From NCBI RefSeq assembly GCF_029542625.1, contig NZ_CP120733.1:1488001-1552000 (forward strand): a DNA stretch of 64,000 nucleotides, in the 5' to 3' direction. The notes beneath the pieces are model-generated. The model was not told the origin of the DNA, ran no database searches, and saw only the letters and a program-made list of their open reading frames with translations. A program made the translations under genes and the position numbers. Source of the stretch: Tepidibacter hydrothermalis (lineage in GTDB: Bacteria > Bacillota > Clostridia > Peptostreptococcales > Peptostreptococcaceae). Below, one piece after another: positions 9,588 through 18,159 of this stretch; positions within the stretch are counted from its first letter, which is position 1, and every line of letters starts with the position of its first letter.

Positions 9588-9941
9588 ATGGGAGTTGTTG
9601 GTGAAAAAGCTATACAACGTGTCATACAAGAATCAGTACCTGGAAAACAGGTTACAATTGCTCATGTTATTGCATCACCTATGCAGGATATCTATGAACG
9701 CTTGGGAATAGATGATAAAGGAGCAATTGGAATTTTAACAATAACACCATATGAAACGGCTATTATTGCGGCTGATGTTGCAACAAAGACTGCGGATATT
9801 GAAATTGGATTTTTGGATCGATTTACGGGATCTTTGGTTATTACCGGTGATGTACAGTCTGTTGAGACGGCACTTAATGCGGTAAATGACACATTGAAAA
9901 ATCTGTTGAATTTTACAACAGCTCCTATTACAAGAACATGA
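9588..9941 (+). CDS. Circularly permuted BMC shell protein (EutS/PduU-like)
   Basis: A 117-residue shell hexamer subunit of the permuted BMC type. It opens with an N-terminal extension ending in [13 protein letters not shown], continues with [21 protein letters not shown], and closes with [16 protein letters not shown], the order characteristic of EutS and PduU. In that family the N termini form a six-stranded beta-barrel plugging the pore. Its stop overlaps the start of the next gene by four bases (ATGA), coupling it to the GTPase. Confidence 0.92.
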   Translation: MGVVGEKAIQRVIQESVPGKQVTIAHVIASPMQDIYERLGIDDKGAIGILTITPYETAIIAADVATKTADIEIGFLDRFTGSLVITGDVQSVETALNAVNDTLKNLLNFTTAPITRT

Positions 9942-10390
9942 GAAAGAAGAGAATAATGGTAATTGGACCTACAAAATGTGGTAAAACCACATTAGTCAAC
10001 GCATTAAATGATTATGAAGGTCCACTAAGAAGAACACAGGATATTATTTATGGAAAAAATACTATAGATGTTCCCGGATCTTATATAGAAAATACATGGA
10101 TGTATAAGCATCTCATTGCAGTATCTCAGGATGCATCTCATGTTTTAATATTAATCGATCAGTCAAGATGTGATAATGTGTATTCGCCTGGCTTTGCCAA
10201 ATCCTTTAGATGTCCGGTAATTGGTGTAATAACTAAAGTCGATTTAAATGTAGAAAATGAAGAGATATGTTATAAGAAGTTGAAACAAATAGGAATAGCA
10301 GAGCCTTATTATAAGATAAGTGTTCCAAATAAAATAGGTATTGAAGAGTTAAAAAAATACTTATTTTCATCAAAAGTAAAGGGGGATTAA
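9938..10390 (+). CDS. EutP/PduV-like small GTPase
   Basis: A 150-residue P-loop GTPase of the EutP/PduV family. Visible motifs are Walker [11 protein letters not shown] (residues 10-19), the switch-II DVPGSY, and TKVD for guanine specificity. PduV has been linked to microcompartment movement or assembly and EutP to acetate-kinase-like activity; the role here is not settled. It overlaps the EutS-like gene by four bases and is followed one base later by the EutT-like gene, so it belongs to the same translation unit. Confidence 0.9.
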   Translation: MRKKRIMVIGPTKCGKTTLVNALNDYEGPLRRTQDIIYGKNTIDVPGSYIENTWMYKHLIAVSQDASHVLILIDQSRCDNVYSPGFAKSFRCPVIGVITKVDLNVENEEICYKKLKQIGIAEPYYKISVPNKIGIEELKKYLFSSKVKGD

Positions 10391-10391
10391 T

Positions 10392-11072
10392 ATGAAGTTT
10401 ATAACAGAAGAAGACTTACGAAACTTATTAAAAAAAGAACCTTTTACAATTTATAAAATAAAAGTAGGGGAAAGGCTTACACCAGGAGCACGCCAGTTTT
10501 TACTAGATCGTGGAATAAAGATATTTGACGATGGATCTTATATTAAAAAAGGCACTGAGAATATAGAAAAAGAATCTAAAGCGATAGAAATAAGGAATAA
10601 TTGGAAAAAGAAAATGTTTGACTGCAAGATGAAGTCAATGGAAGCACTATTTCTTATTACTGCAGAGGAACTTTTAAGTAGAGATGTTTTTTTAGCTCAA
10701 AGAGTTATTGATTTAGGTAAACAATTCTCAAGTATTAAAAAAGCTTTAGATGCTAAGAATACCTCTGAAACATTTTGCTTTAAGGAATGTACAGGTATAA
10801 AAGCGGATAATTTTTCTGATGATTTGGATGATTGCTTTGAAATCACAGAATTTCACATACAATTGGAAAAGGGTAGAGAGATTGTTATTTTACATAGGCT
10901 ACGTTGCGCTCTTAGAGAGCTAGAACCTTTTATTCTAGAACTGTTTGAGAATAATGATAGTGAAAATAAAATTTGCAAAGATATTATAGGGAAGGTTAAT
11001 CAGAGTATTAATACATTGTCCCAAATAATTTGTTCTATTTTTGGAGGTAAAAGATGTCAGAGAAAGAATTAA
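10392..11072 (+). CDS. EutT-like protein without the CCxxC metal motif
   Basis: A 226-residue protein whose N terminus (ITEEDLRNLL, then RLTPGARQFLLDRGIKI) and C-terminal GREIVILHRLRCALRELE match the pattern of EutT cobalamin adenosyltransferases. The HX11CCX2C metal-binding motif of enteric EutT is absent, and the central region is shorter (EutT is about 265 residues). CutC does not use cobalamin, so the protein is either a degenerate relative with a structural role or makes adenosylcobalamin for another enzyme. Its end overlaps the EutJ-like gene by 19 bases. Confidence 0.65.
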   Translation: MKFITEEDLRNLLKKEPFTIYKIKVGERLTPGARQFLLDRGIKIFDDGSYIKKGTENIEKESKAIEIRNNWKKKMFDCKMKSMEALFLITAEELLSRDVFLAQRVIDLGKQFSSIKKALDAKNTSETFCFKECTGIKADNFSDDLDDCFEITEFHIQLEKGREIVILHRLRCALRELEPFILELFENNDSENKICKDIIGKVNQSINTLSQIICSIFGGKRCQRKN

Positions 11073-11899
11073 CCTATGAATATTGTGATCAGGTTGTGCG
11101 AGACTTTGAAGATGTGGTAGAACAGCCAATTGTAAGTAAATCTTCAGTTTATTATACTGGAGTAGATTTGGGTACTGCATGTGTTGTTTTAGCAGTGTTG
11201 GATGAAAATTATAAGCCGGTTGCAGGTGCTTACCGATATGCTGATGTAGTTCGTGATGGTATGGTTGTAGATTATATTGGTGCAATAAAAATTGTTAGAG
11301 AGTTAAAACAGGAGATTGAAGAAAAATTAGGTACAGAACTAATTTATGGAGCCGCTGCAATACCACCAGGGACAGATATGTTGGACTCAGGAGCAGTTAA
11401 AAATGTGGTTCAGGCTGCTGGTTTTGAATTAACTAATGTTCTTGATGAACCTACGGCAGCTAATAAAGTTCTTAAGATTCAAAATGGTGCAGTTGTGGAT
11501 ATAGGTGGTGGAACAACAGGAATTTCAATATTAAAGAATGGTGAAGTTATTTATATTGCTGATGAGCCAACAGGAGGTACTCATTTCTCACTAGTTGTTT
11601 CTGGTGCATACAAAATGTCATTTCAAGATGCAGAATTGTATAAGAGAGAGCCGAAAAATCATAAAGAGCTATCACTAGTATTAAAGCCAGTAGTTGAAAA
11701 AATAGCATCCATTATAAATCAACATATAGAGGGTTATGACGTTAATGAAATATCTTTAGTTGGTGGAACTTGCTGTTTATCAGGCATTGAAGAAGTAATA
11801 GAAAAAAAGACAGGAATTTTTACTCATAAGCCTCAAAATCCTATGTTTGTAACTCCTTTAGGAATAGCACTTAGCTGTACACAAGAAATTATAGAATAG
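11054..11899 (+). CDS. EutJ-like Hsp70-fold chaperone
   Basis: A 281-residue actin/Hsp70-fold ATPase of the EutJ family. Phosphate-binding segments are YTGVDLGTACVVLAVLDE (about 35-52) and VVDIGGGTTGISIL (about 147-160), with the adenosine-motif sequence SLVGGTCCLSGIEEVI (about 234-249). EutJ is thought to help fold or reactivate encapsulated enzymes; here CutC is a plausible client. The gene starts inside the end of the preceding gene with the ribosome site GGAGG at 11043, in a continuous cascade of coupled genes. Confidence 0.9.
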   Translation: MSEKELTYEYCDQVVRDFEDVVEQPIVSKSSVYYTGVDLGTACVVLAVLDENYKPVAGAYRYADVVRDGMVVDYIGAIKIVRELKQEIEEKLGTELIYGAAAIPPGTDMLDSGAVKNVVQAAGFELTNVLDEPTAANKVLKIQNGAVVDIGGGTTGISILKNGEVIYIADEPTGGTHFSLVVSGAYKMSFQDAELYKREPKNHKELSLVLKPVVEKIASIINQHIEGYDVNEISLVGGTCCLSGIEEVIEKKTGIFTHKPQNPMFVTPLGIALSCTQEIIE

Positions 11900-11910
11900 G
11901 AGATAACTAT

Positions 11911-12174
11911 ATGTTAACTGCAAAATTAATTGATAATGTATGGGCAACTAGAAAAGCAGATTCACTAAATGGATTAAAATTCATGTTAGCAGAAGTAATT
12001 GGCGGTAGTGATAGTGGTCAGCGGTTAATTGTTATAGATATTATTGGTGCCGGAATTGGAGATCGAGTTATTGTTTGCACCGGTTCAGCAGCTCGTAGAA
12101 TGTTAGGCAATGATGATATTCCAGTTGATGCAGCTGTTGTTGGAATTATTGATGAAGATTGCAATTTTGGATAA
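11911..12174 (+). CDS. BMC-P vertex pentamer protein (EutN/CcmL type)
   Basis: An 87-residue pentamer subunit that caps the vertices of the polyhedral shell. Typical features are the start MLTAKLIDNVWATRK, the central GQRLIVIDIIGAGIGDRVIV and the C-terminal PVDAAVVGIID. It is the only BMC-P gene in the locus, so all vertices must use this protein. GGAGATAAC precedes the ATG. Confidence 0.95.
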   Translation: MLTAKLIDNVWATRKADSLNGLKFMLAEVIGGSDSGQRLIVIDIIGAGIGDRVIVCTGSAARRMLGNDDIPVDAAVVGIIDEDCNFG

Positions 12175-12191
12175 ATTCAGGAGGTGTAAAA

Positions 12192-13520
12192 ATGAATCTT
12201 CTTGATATGGTAAAAGAAGCCGGTATTGTTGGTGCAGGAGGTGCAGGGTTTCCTACCCATGTAAAACTTGAATCAAAGGCTGAATATATACTTCTTAATG
12301 GAGCAGAATGTGAGCCTTTATTGAGGGTGGACCAACAGCTTATGGAGTTGTTTCCAGATGAAATTATAAAGGGATTCGAAGCAGCAGGGAAATTCGTTGG
12401 TGCAAGTAAAGCTCTTATAGGTATAAAAGGAAAGCATAAAAAAGTAGTGTCTATACTTCGTGATAGGATCCAAGAACTTGGGTTAGAGGGTTTTGTTGAA
12501 GTAAAAGAATTACCAGATATATACCCAGTAGGTGATGAACAGGTATTAGTTCATGAACTAACAGGTAGGGTTGTTCCAGAAGCTGGAATTCCAATTCAAG
12601 TTGGATGTATAGTTGTAAACTCAGAAACTGCATTAAATATGTACTATGCATCTATTAAAGAGCCAGTCACACAAAAATATATAACAGTTACTGGTGATAT
12701 ACCCAAGCGTTTAACAGTAAAGGTTCCAGTGGGTACACCTATTATAGATGTTTTAAAGTTAAGTGGCATTGAAAACTTCGATAACTATGCAGTTATTGAT
12801 GGTGGACCTATGATGGGTCCTGTTATGAGTAACTTAGATGGATATGTTACTAAAAAAAGTAAAGGATTTGTAATTTTGAAAAAGGATCATCATCTGGTGA
12901 GAAAGAAATCTGTTAGCTTAGAACAAGCGAGAAGAGTTAATAGATCTTCTTGTGAGCAGTGTCGTATGTGTACAGATATGTGTCCACGTTATCTTCTTGG
13001 ACATGAAACACAACCACACAAGATGATGAATGCTTTAAATTATAATTTAACAGATATTGAGGGTCAAAAGATTGCACAGCTTTGCTGTCAATGCAATTTA
13101 TGTGAATTGTTCTCATGTCCCGCAGGACTTTACCCCAAATCTGCAAATATGTATTTTAAAGATAAACTAGCAGAGCAAAATATAAGATATAAACCGAAAA
13201 AGTCAGAATTTAAAGTACGTAAAAGTCGAGAATATCGTTTGATTCCAAGTAAACGTCTTATAGCTAGATTAGGTTTGTATAATTTTGATAAGCCAGCTCC
13301 TATGACAGAAGTTGACGTAAATCCAGAATTTATACATATCTCAACAAGACAGCATGTAGGTGCACCTGCAGTTCCTATTGTTTGTGTTGGTGATTATGTT
13401 GAGTTAGGCCAACAAATAGGCAAAATTCCTGAAGGGAGTTTAGGTGCAACTATACATACAAGTATCTCAGGAACTATAGTTGAAATTGAAAAGGATTTTA
13501 TTGTAATAAGGAGGGACTAA
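12192..13520 (+). CDS. PduS/RnfC-like flavo-iron-sulfur oxidoreductase
   Basis: A 442-residue redox protein of the PduS family. It has the glycine-rich flavin/NAD segment GIVGAGGAGFPTHVKL at the N terminus, an SLBB-type middle region, and two 4Fe-4S motifs, CEQCRMCTDMCP (from about residue 254) and CCQCNLCELFSCP. The C terminus has a biotinyl-lipoyl-like hammerhead (GDYVELGQQIGKIPEG). The ATG at 12192 follows CAGGAGGTG; the longer frame from 12159 is rejected. In Pdu systems PduS passes electrons across the shell with PduT. The next gene is PduT-like, so cofactor or electron transfer across the shell is a reasonable inference. Confidence 0.9.
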   Translation: MNLLDMVKEAGIVGAGGAGFPTHVKLESKAEYILLNGAECEPLLRVDQQLMELFPDEIIKGFEAAGKFVGASKALIGIKGKHKKVVSILRDRIQELGLEGFVEVKELPDIYPVGDEQVLVHELTGRVVPEAGIPIQVGCIVVNSETALNMYYASIKEPVTQKYITVTGDIPKRLTVKVPVGTPIIDVLKLSGIENFDNYAVIDGGPMMGPVMSNLDGYVTKKSKGFVILKKDHHLVRKKSVSLEQARRVNRSSCEQCRMCTDMCPRYLLGHETQPHKMMNALNYNLTDIEGQKIAQLCCQCNLCELFSCPAGLYPKSANMYFKDKLAEQNIRYKPKKSEFKVRKSREYRLIPSKRLIARLGLYNFDKPAPMTEVDVNPEFIHISTRQHVGAPAVPIVCVGDYVELGQQIGKIPEGSLGATIHTSISGTIVEIEKDFIVIRRD

Positions 13521-13521
13521 T

Positions 13522-14070
13522 ATGTCAAACGCAATAGGAATGGTTGAATTTACAAGTATTGCACGTGGAATATATGCAGCAGATCAAATGGTAAAAGTTT
13601 CTAATGTGGAAATAGTTACAGCTGGTTCTAGCTGTCCTGGTAAATATATTGCTATTGTTCATGGTGATGTTGCATCAGTTCATGATTCAGTGAGTACTGG
13701 AGAAAGAGTGGCAGAAGAATATTTGGTTGATTCAATTGTTATACCAAATGTTAGCCCTCAAGTATTTCCAGCAATTACAGGTGCAACTATGCCAGAGAGT
13801 ATTCAGGCTTTAGGAATCATCGAGTTTTTTTCTCAAGCTACTATGATTGTTGCTGCTGATGCAATACTTAAGGCAGCGGAATTAGAGGCATTAGAATTAC
13901 GTTTGGGAAATGGATTGGGAGGTAAGTCATTCTTCACTTTCACTGGGGATGTTGCTGCAGTTCAAGCCGGTGTTGAAGCAGGAAAAGCTATTGCAAAGGA
14001 TAATGGTCTCTTAGTAAATGCAGAGATTATACCTTCGCCGTCCCATGTATTGATAGAGTCTTTGCTCTAA
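13522..14070 (+). CDS. BMC-T tandem shell protein with Cys38 (PduT-like)
   Basis: A 182-residue trimeric shell protein with two BMC domains (about 1-88 and 95-182), each with a GDVA motif. The first pore loop is AGSSCPGKY with Cys38, the position that binds a 4Fe-4S cluster at the trimer axis of Citrobacter PduT. It begins one base after the PduS-like gene, so a redox relay through the shell is likely. Both domains diverge from the BMC-H paralogues, in keeping with an old duplication. Confidence 0.92.
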   Translation: MSNAIGMVEFTSIARGIYAADQMVKVSNVEIVTAGSSCPGKYIAIVHGDVASVHDSVSTGERVAEEYLVDSIVIPNVSPQVFPAITGATMPESIQALGIIEFFSQATMIVAADAILKAAELEALELRLGNGLGGKSFFTFTGDVAAVQAGVEAGKAIAKDNGLLVNAEIIPSPSHVLIESLL

Positions 14071-14074
14071 TATT

Positions 14075-14233
14075 CTATCTGAATTAAGTTTCACTTTATC
14101 CGAAAGCTAAGAATTCTAAAACTCTACCCTCTTAAAGCTAGAGCTAAGAATTCTATAGCTTCTGGATTAGTTTAACTAGAAATTCAGATGGAATAAAAAC
14201 TCCATCTAAATTAAGTTTCACTTTATATGAAAG
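14075..14233 (+). repeat. Intergenic insert bounded by 32-bp direct repeats
   Basis: A 32-base direct repeat (28 identities) occupies 14075-14106 and 14202-14233; both copies contain AAGTTTCACTTTAT. Between them lie a second direct repeat (AGCTAAGAATTCTA, 14105-14118 and 14143-14156) and a hairpin with arms AATTCAGATGGA and TCCATCTAAATT (14180-14211). The second copy runs into the ribosome site of the EutQ-like gene. The segment interrupts an otherwise tightly packed operon and may set the expression of the downstream half. Confidence 0.6.
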
Positions 14234-14244
14234 GATGTGAAAAA

Positions 14245-14907
14245 GTGAAAAGATTGATTTGTGCCAAAGATATTGAGGCTGCCAAAAAGCAAGGTGAAAA
14301 AATAGTTTATATTGACAGTAATACAATTATTACCCCATCAGCAAAAGATGTAGCGAAATTTTGTGAAATAGAGTTTTCTACAGAACAAAAACCAGCTGAA
14401 GTAGTAAAAGTATCTGAGCAGATGAAAGTCTCCGAAGGTGGATTAGATAGTGAAATGATTTACAAGTTATTGAAGATTATGATGGACAAAGGTCTTTTAA
14501 ATGAAATGCTTGATTCAATTTCTAATCCTAAGCCGTATGAGTGTGAAAGTGCTTGTAATGGTTTGAAGGTAGTGCGTGGCAATTCGGTAAAGTTCGATGT
14601 TTTTGATACTGGAAATCCTGATGCAAAGGTATATTATCAAGAATTAATTAGTAAAGATGAATCTTCTATGAGTTCTGGATTCTTAACTATTGATCATTCT
14701 AAATTTGACTGGGAACTCACTTATGAAGAAATTGATTATGTGATTGAAGGTAGTGTAACAGTCACTATTGGTGGTAAGGCTTTAACAGCATATCCTGGTG
14801 ATGTACTCTATATTCCATCAGGTTCAAAAGTTACTTGGGAATCTAATGATAAAGCTAAGCTATTCTATGTTACTTATCCAGCTAACTGGGCAGATCTTAT
14901 AAGCTAG
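14245..14907 (+). CDS. EutQ-like cupin protein, possible acetate kinase
   Basis: A 220-residue EutQ-family protein. An N-terminal segment (MKRLICAKDIEAAKKQGEK) precedes a C-terminal cupin barrel (about 105-215) with the turns YEEIDYVIEGSVTVTIGG and YPGDVLYIPSGS. GTG at 14245 is preferred over ATG at 14227 because AAAGGATG lies about nine bases before it and the MKRLI start matches EutQ. Salmonella EutQ has acetate kinase activity, which would let PduL acetyl phosphate yield ATP. It follows the repeat insert. Confidence 0.85.
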   Translation: MKRLICAKDIEAAKKQGEKIVYIDSNTIITPSAKDVAKFCEIEFSTEQKPAEVVKVSEQMKVSEGGLDSEMIYKLLKIMMDKGLLNEMLDSISNPKPYECESACNGLKVVRGNSVKFDVFDTGNPDAKVYYQELISKDESSMSSGFLTIDHSKFDWELTYEEIDYVIEGSVTVTIGGKALTAYPGDVLYIPSGSKVTWESNDKAKLFYVTYPANWADLIS

Positions 14908-14926
14908 AATTAGGGAGGATTATGTA

Positions 14927-15505
14927 ATGCAGGCACTTGGTTTAATTGAAACAAAAGGACTTGTTGCAGCGATAGAGAGTTCGGATGCTATGCTAAAGGC
15001 AGCAGATGTAAATCTCTTGGAAAAGACGTATGTTGGAGGGGGTCTTGTTTATATTTGTGTGACTGGAGATGTTGGTGCGGTAAAAGCAGCCGTAGAGGCT
15101 GGTGGAGCTGCAGTTAGAAAAATTGATGAAAAATTGCTGATATCACAACATGTAATTCCACGACCACATGAAGAATTAAACGGTATAATTGGAACAATAG
15201 AAAATGAACTAGAAGAAGAAACAGCAGTTGAAGAAGTTATAATACCAGAAACTGAAGCAAAAGAAGAAAAAAATGATTCTATACAGATAATTTTCAGTGA
15301 ATTACATAATAAAGAAACTGTAGATAATATGGTACTTAAATGTGGATTAGAAAAAACTATTGAAGTTCTTAGAAAATTTAAGGTCGTAGAACTTCGAAAG
15401 TTAGCTCGCAAATATAAGGAATTTGGCATAAAAGGAAAGAGTATCTCTAATGCAGGTAAAAAACTATTGATTGAAGAGTTTAAAAAATATTACAAGAATA
15501 ATTAA
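14927..15505 (+). CDS. BMC-H shell protein with C-terminal SAP-like domain
   Basis: A 192-residue protein. Residues 1-90 form a standard BMC-H domain (ALGLIETKGLVAAIESSD, pore loop [20 protein letters not shown]). An acidic linker (about 98-122) follows. Residues about 130-192 form an extension whose end (VVELRKLARKYKEF then GKKLLIEEFKKYY) resembles a SAP or HeH helix-loop-helix. EutK and PduK are known BMC-H proteins with C-terminal extensions, and the EutK extension has a nucleic-acid-binding-type fold, but this one looks different. It may anchor cargo, nucleic acid or another component. Confidence 0.88.
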   Translation: MQALGLIETKGLVAAIESSDAMLKAADVNLLEKTYVGGGLVYICVTGDVGAVKAAVEAGGAAVRKIDEKLLISQHVIPRPHEELNGIIGTIENELEEETAVEEVIIPETEAKEEKNDSIQIIFSELHNKETVDNMVLKCGLEKTIEVLRKFKVVELRKLARKYKEFGIKGKSISNAGKKLLIEEFKKYYKNN

Positions 15506-15562
15506 GTTAGAAAACTAGAATATAAATTAAAACACTATGAAAAAAGAATGGAGGGAGTTTAA

Positions 15563-17098
15563 TTGCAAAACATTGATAGAGATTTACGCTCAGTACAAGA
15601 AGCAAGAGATCTTGCACGATTGGGAAAAATTGCTTCAAATCAGCTTGCTGAGTATACTGAAGATCAAATTAATGAGATTTTATGTAGCATGGTTAAAGTA
15701 GTGAAGGCAAATGCAGTTTCTCTGGCTAAAATGGCTGTAGAGGAAACTGGATTTGGTAAAGTTGAAGATAAGACTTATAAAAATCATATGGCTTCTGTTA
15801 TTTTATATGATGAAATTAGAGATATGAAGACTATTGGTGTTATTAGAGAAGATGTAAATCAGAAGGTGATTGACATTGCTGAGCCTATGGGACTATTAAT
15901 GGGTATTGTACCATCAACTAATCCAACATCTACTGCTATTTTTAAAGCAATGATAGCTATTAAATCACGTAATGGAATTGTATTTTCACCACATCCTTCA
16001 GCATTAAAATGTACACTTGAGGTTGTAAATTTAATGAACGGTGCAGCAGTAGAAGCAGGAGCACCTGAAAATATTATAAGCAGTATTTCTACACCAAGTA
16101 TACAAGCTACAAATGAGCTAATGAAACATGATGATATTGCTATGATAATTGCAACTGGAGGACCCGGAATGGTAAAGGCATCATATAGTGCAGGTAAGCC
16201 TGCATTAGGTGTTGGTGCTGGAAACTCACCAGCTTATATAGAGAAAACTGCTAATATTCAAAAAGCAGTTAATAACATTATGTCAAGTAAGACTTTTGAT
16301 AATGGTACAATTTGTGCATCTGAACAATCAATAATTGTGGAAGAATGTAATCGTGAAGAGGTAGTAGCTGAGCTTAAGAAGCAGGGCGGATACTTTATGA
16401 CAACAGAAGAAAATCAGAAAGTTTGTAAGATATTATTTAAGAATGGTCACACTATGAATGCTAAGTTTGTAGGTAGAACTCCTCAGGTTATTGCCAAAGC
16501 AGCAGGAATTTCTATTCCAGAAAACACAAGGGTTTTAATAGGAGAACAACAAGGTGTTGGTGAGGAATATCCATTATCATATGAAAAACTGACAACAGTT
16601 CTTGCTTTTTATACAGTTAAAGATTGGCATGAGGCATGTGAACTTAGCATACAATTACTTCAAAATGGTATAGGACACACTATGAGTCTTCATACTGAAG
16701 ATAGAGATATGGTAATGAAGTTCGCTAAAAAGCCAGCATCTCGTATTTTAGTTAACACAGGCGGTACTCAAGGAGGAACAGGTGCAAGTACTGGACTTAT
16801 ACCTTCCTTTACGCTAGGTTGTGGTACATGGGGAGGAAGTTCAGTTTCTGAAAATGTTAGTCCAATGCATTTGATTAATATTAAAAGAGTTGCATATGGA
16901 TTAAAAGAGTGTAGTACATTAGCTTCAAATGATCCATCTTTTGACTATCCTGAACTTAATAGCTGTGAAGCAAAGAGTGAAGCAGCATGTTGTGATACTA
17001 GTTCTATTTTAAATGAATTGAATATAGATTGTACTGATAATGAAAAGCTTTTAAGTCTAGTGAATGAAATAGTAAAATCTATGAAGGGAGTCAACTAA
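15563..17098 (+). CDS. cutF: CoA-acylating acetaldehyde dehydrogenase
   Basis: A 511-residue enzyme converting acetaldehyde, CoA and NAD+ to acetyl-CoA and NADH inside the compartment. The nucleophile Cys251 sits in NGTICASEQ (codon TGT at 16313-16315), with the cofactor segment PMGLLMGIVPSTNPTST and GVGAGNSPAYIEKTAN. TTG at 15563 is chosen because GGAGGGA lies seven bases upstream. After a linker (about 465-490) it ends in an amphipathic helix (EKLLSLVNEIVKSMKG), a probable encapsulation peptide. It is the active counterpart of the Ser251 paralogue at 4387. The cutF name follows usage for this role and is less certain than the function. Confidence 0.93.
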   Translation: MQNIDRDLRSVQEARDLARLGKIASNQLAEYTEDQINEILCSMVKVVKANAVSLAKMAVEETGFGKVEDKTYKNHMASVILYDEIRDMKTIGVIREDVNQKVIDIAEPMGLLMGIVPSTNPTSTAIFKAMIAIKSRNGIVFSPHPSALKCTLEVVNLMNGAAVEAGAPENIISSISTPSIQATNELMKHDDIAMIIATGGPGMVKASYSAGKPALGVGAGNSPAYIEKTANIQKAVNNIMSSKTFDNGTICASEQSIIVEECNREEVVAELKKQGGYFMTTEENQKVCKILFKNGHTMNAKFVGRTPQVIAKAAGISIPENTRVLIGEQQGVGEEYPLSYEKLTTVLAFYTVKDWHEACELSIQLLQNGIGHTMSLHTEDRDMVMKFAKKPASRILVNTGGTQGGTGASTGLIPSFTLGCGTWGGSSVSENVSPMHLINIKRVAYGLKECSTLASNDPSFDYPELNSCEAKSEAACCDTSSILNELNIDCTDNEKLLSLVNEIVKSMKGVN

Positions 17099-17099
17099 A

Positions 17100-17750
17100 A
17101 TGGACAATCACGAAGCTGTCTTAAAGCTTCTTCTGGAGGCTGTCCAAGCTAACATGTCTTCAACAGAAAAAAAAGAAGACGCGGATGAAATTCCAGTAGG
17201 TATTTCTAACCGTCATGTTCATCTCTCACAATCAGATATGAACTGCTTATTCGGAGAAGGACATCAGATGGCAAAAATGAAAGATTTGTCACAGCCTGGA
17301 CAATATGCTTGTAAGGAAACAGTAACAATTTGTGGATCAAAGGGTGCAATTGAAAAAGTTAGAATTCTTGGTCCAGTACGCAGCAAGACACAGGTAGAAG
17401 TTTTAGTAGGAGATTCTTTTAAGTTAGGTGTAGTCTCACCTATAAGGTTATCAGGTGATTTGCATGGTACGCCTGGAATAACATTAGTTGGTCCAAAGGG
17501 TTCTATTCAAATTACAGAGGGTTTAGTTGTAGCACAACGACACATTCACATGAATTGTGAAGATGCACAACGATTGGGTGTGCATGATGGAGATATAGTT
17601 TCAATTGAGGTTAATGGAGCAAGAGGTGGCATTTATAATAATGTTGCTATTAGAGCAAATGATACTTCTGTTTTAGAGTGTCATGTTGATACAGAAGAAG
17701 CAAATGCTATGGATATTAATTCGTCATCAAAAATTAAAATAATAAAATAA
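17100..17750 (+). CDS. pduL: PduL-type phosphotransacylase
   Basis: A 216-residue PduL enzyme that moves the acyl group from CoA to phosphate, giving acetyl phosphate and recycling CoA inside the shell. Two metal-binding histidine motifs are present, SNRHVHLS and AQRHIHMN, in the two beta-barrel domains. The first 20 residues (EAVLKLLLEAVQANM) form an amphipathic helix followed by a polar linker, typical of an encapsulation peptide. It starts one base after the aldehyde dehydrogenase stop, pairing the two steps. Confidence 0.94.
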   Translation: MDNHEAVLKLLLEAVQANMSSTEKKEDADEIPVGISNRHVHLSQSDMNCLFGEGHQMAKMKDLSQPGQYACKETVTICGSKGAIEKVRILGPVRSKTQVEVLVGDSFKLGVVSPIRLSGDLHGTPGITLVGPKGSIQITEGLVVAQRHIHMNCEDAQRLGVHDGDIVSIEVNGARGGIYNNVAIRANDTSVLECHVDTEEANAMDINSSSKIKIIK

Positions 17751-17770
17751 AAATTTAGGAGGAAATAAAG

Positions 17771-18064
17771 ATGAAATATGATGCATTAGGAATGATAGAA
17801 ACAAAGGGTTTAGTAGGATCAATAGAAGCGGCAGATGCAATGGTTAAGGCAGCAAATGTTTACTTAGTTGGTAAAGAGCATATTGGTGGTGGTTTAGTAA
17901 CAGTAATGGTAAGAGGTGATGTTGGTGCTGTAAAAGCTGCAACAGATGCTGGAGCAGCAGCTGCACAAAGAGTTGGAGAATTAATCTCAGTTCATGTTAT
18001 TCCTCGTCCACACATGGAAGTTGAGACAATTTTACCTAAGGTAGAAAAGGCAGACGCAAAATAG
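17771..18064 (+). CDS. BMC-H shell hexamer protein, last gene of the operon
   Basis: A 97-residue BMC-H subunit with [18 protein letters not shown], pore loop HIGGGL and [13 protein letters not shown], the closest of the four to PduA/PduJ. AGGAGG lies upstream at 17758-17763. A strong terminator follows 37 bases after the stop. Confidence 0.95.
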   Translation: MKYDALGMIETKGLVGSIEAADAMVKAANVYLVGKEHIGGGLVTVMVRGDVGAVKAATDAGAAAAQRVGELISVHVIPRPHMEVETILPKVEKADAK

Positions 18065-18101
18065 GACTTAAAAAGTCATACATAGTATATTAATAGAAAA
18101 T

Positions 18102-18130
18102 AAAGGGTAGATATTTAATATCTACCCTTT
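18102..18130. terminator. Bidirectional terminator between choline operon and two-component genes
   Basis: Thirteen-base perfect arms AAAGGGTAGATAT and ATATCTACCCTTT around TTA, with T-rich and A-rich flanks on the two sides. It can serve both the rightward operon and the leftward regulator gene ending at 18160. Confidence 0.9.
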
Positions 18131-18159
18131 ATTTGTTATAGTGTATTTATACGATAGGT

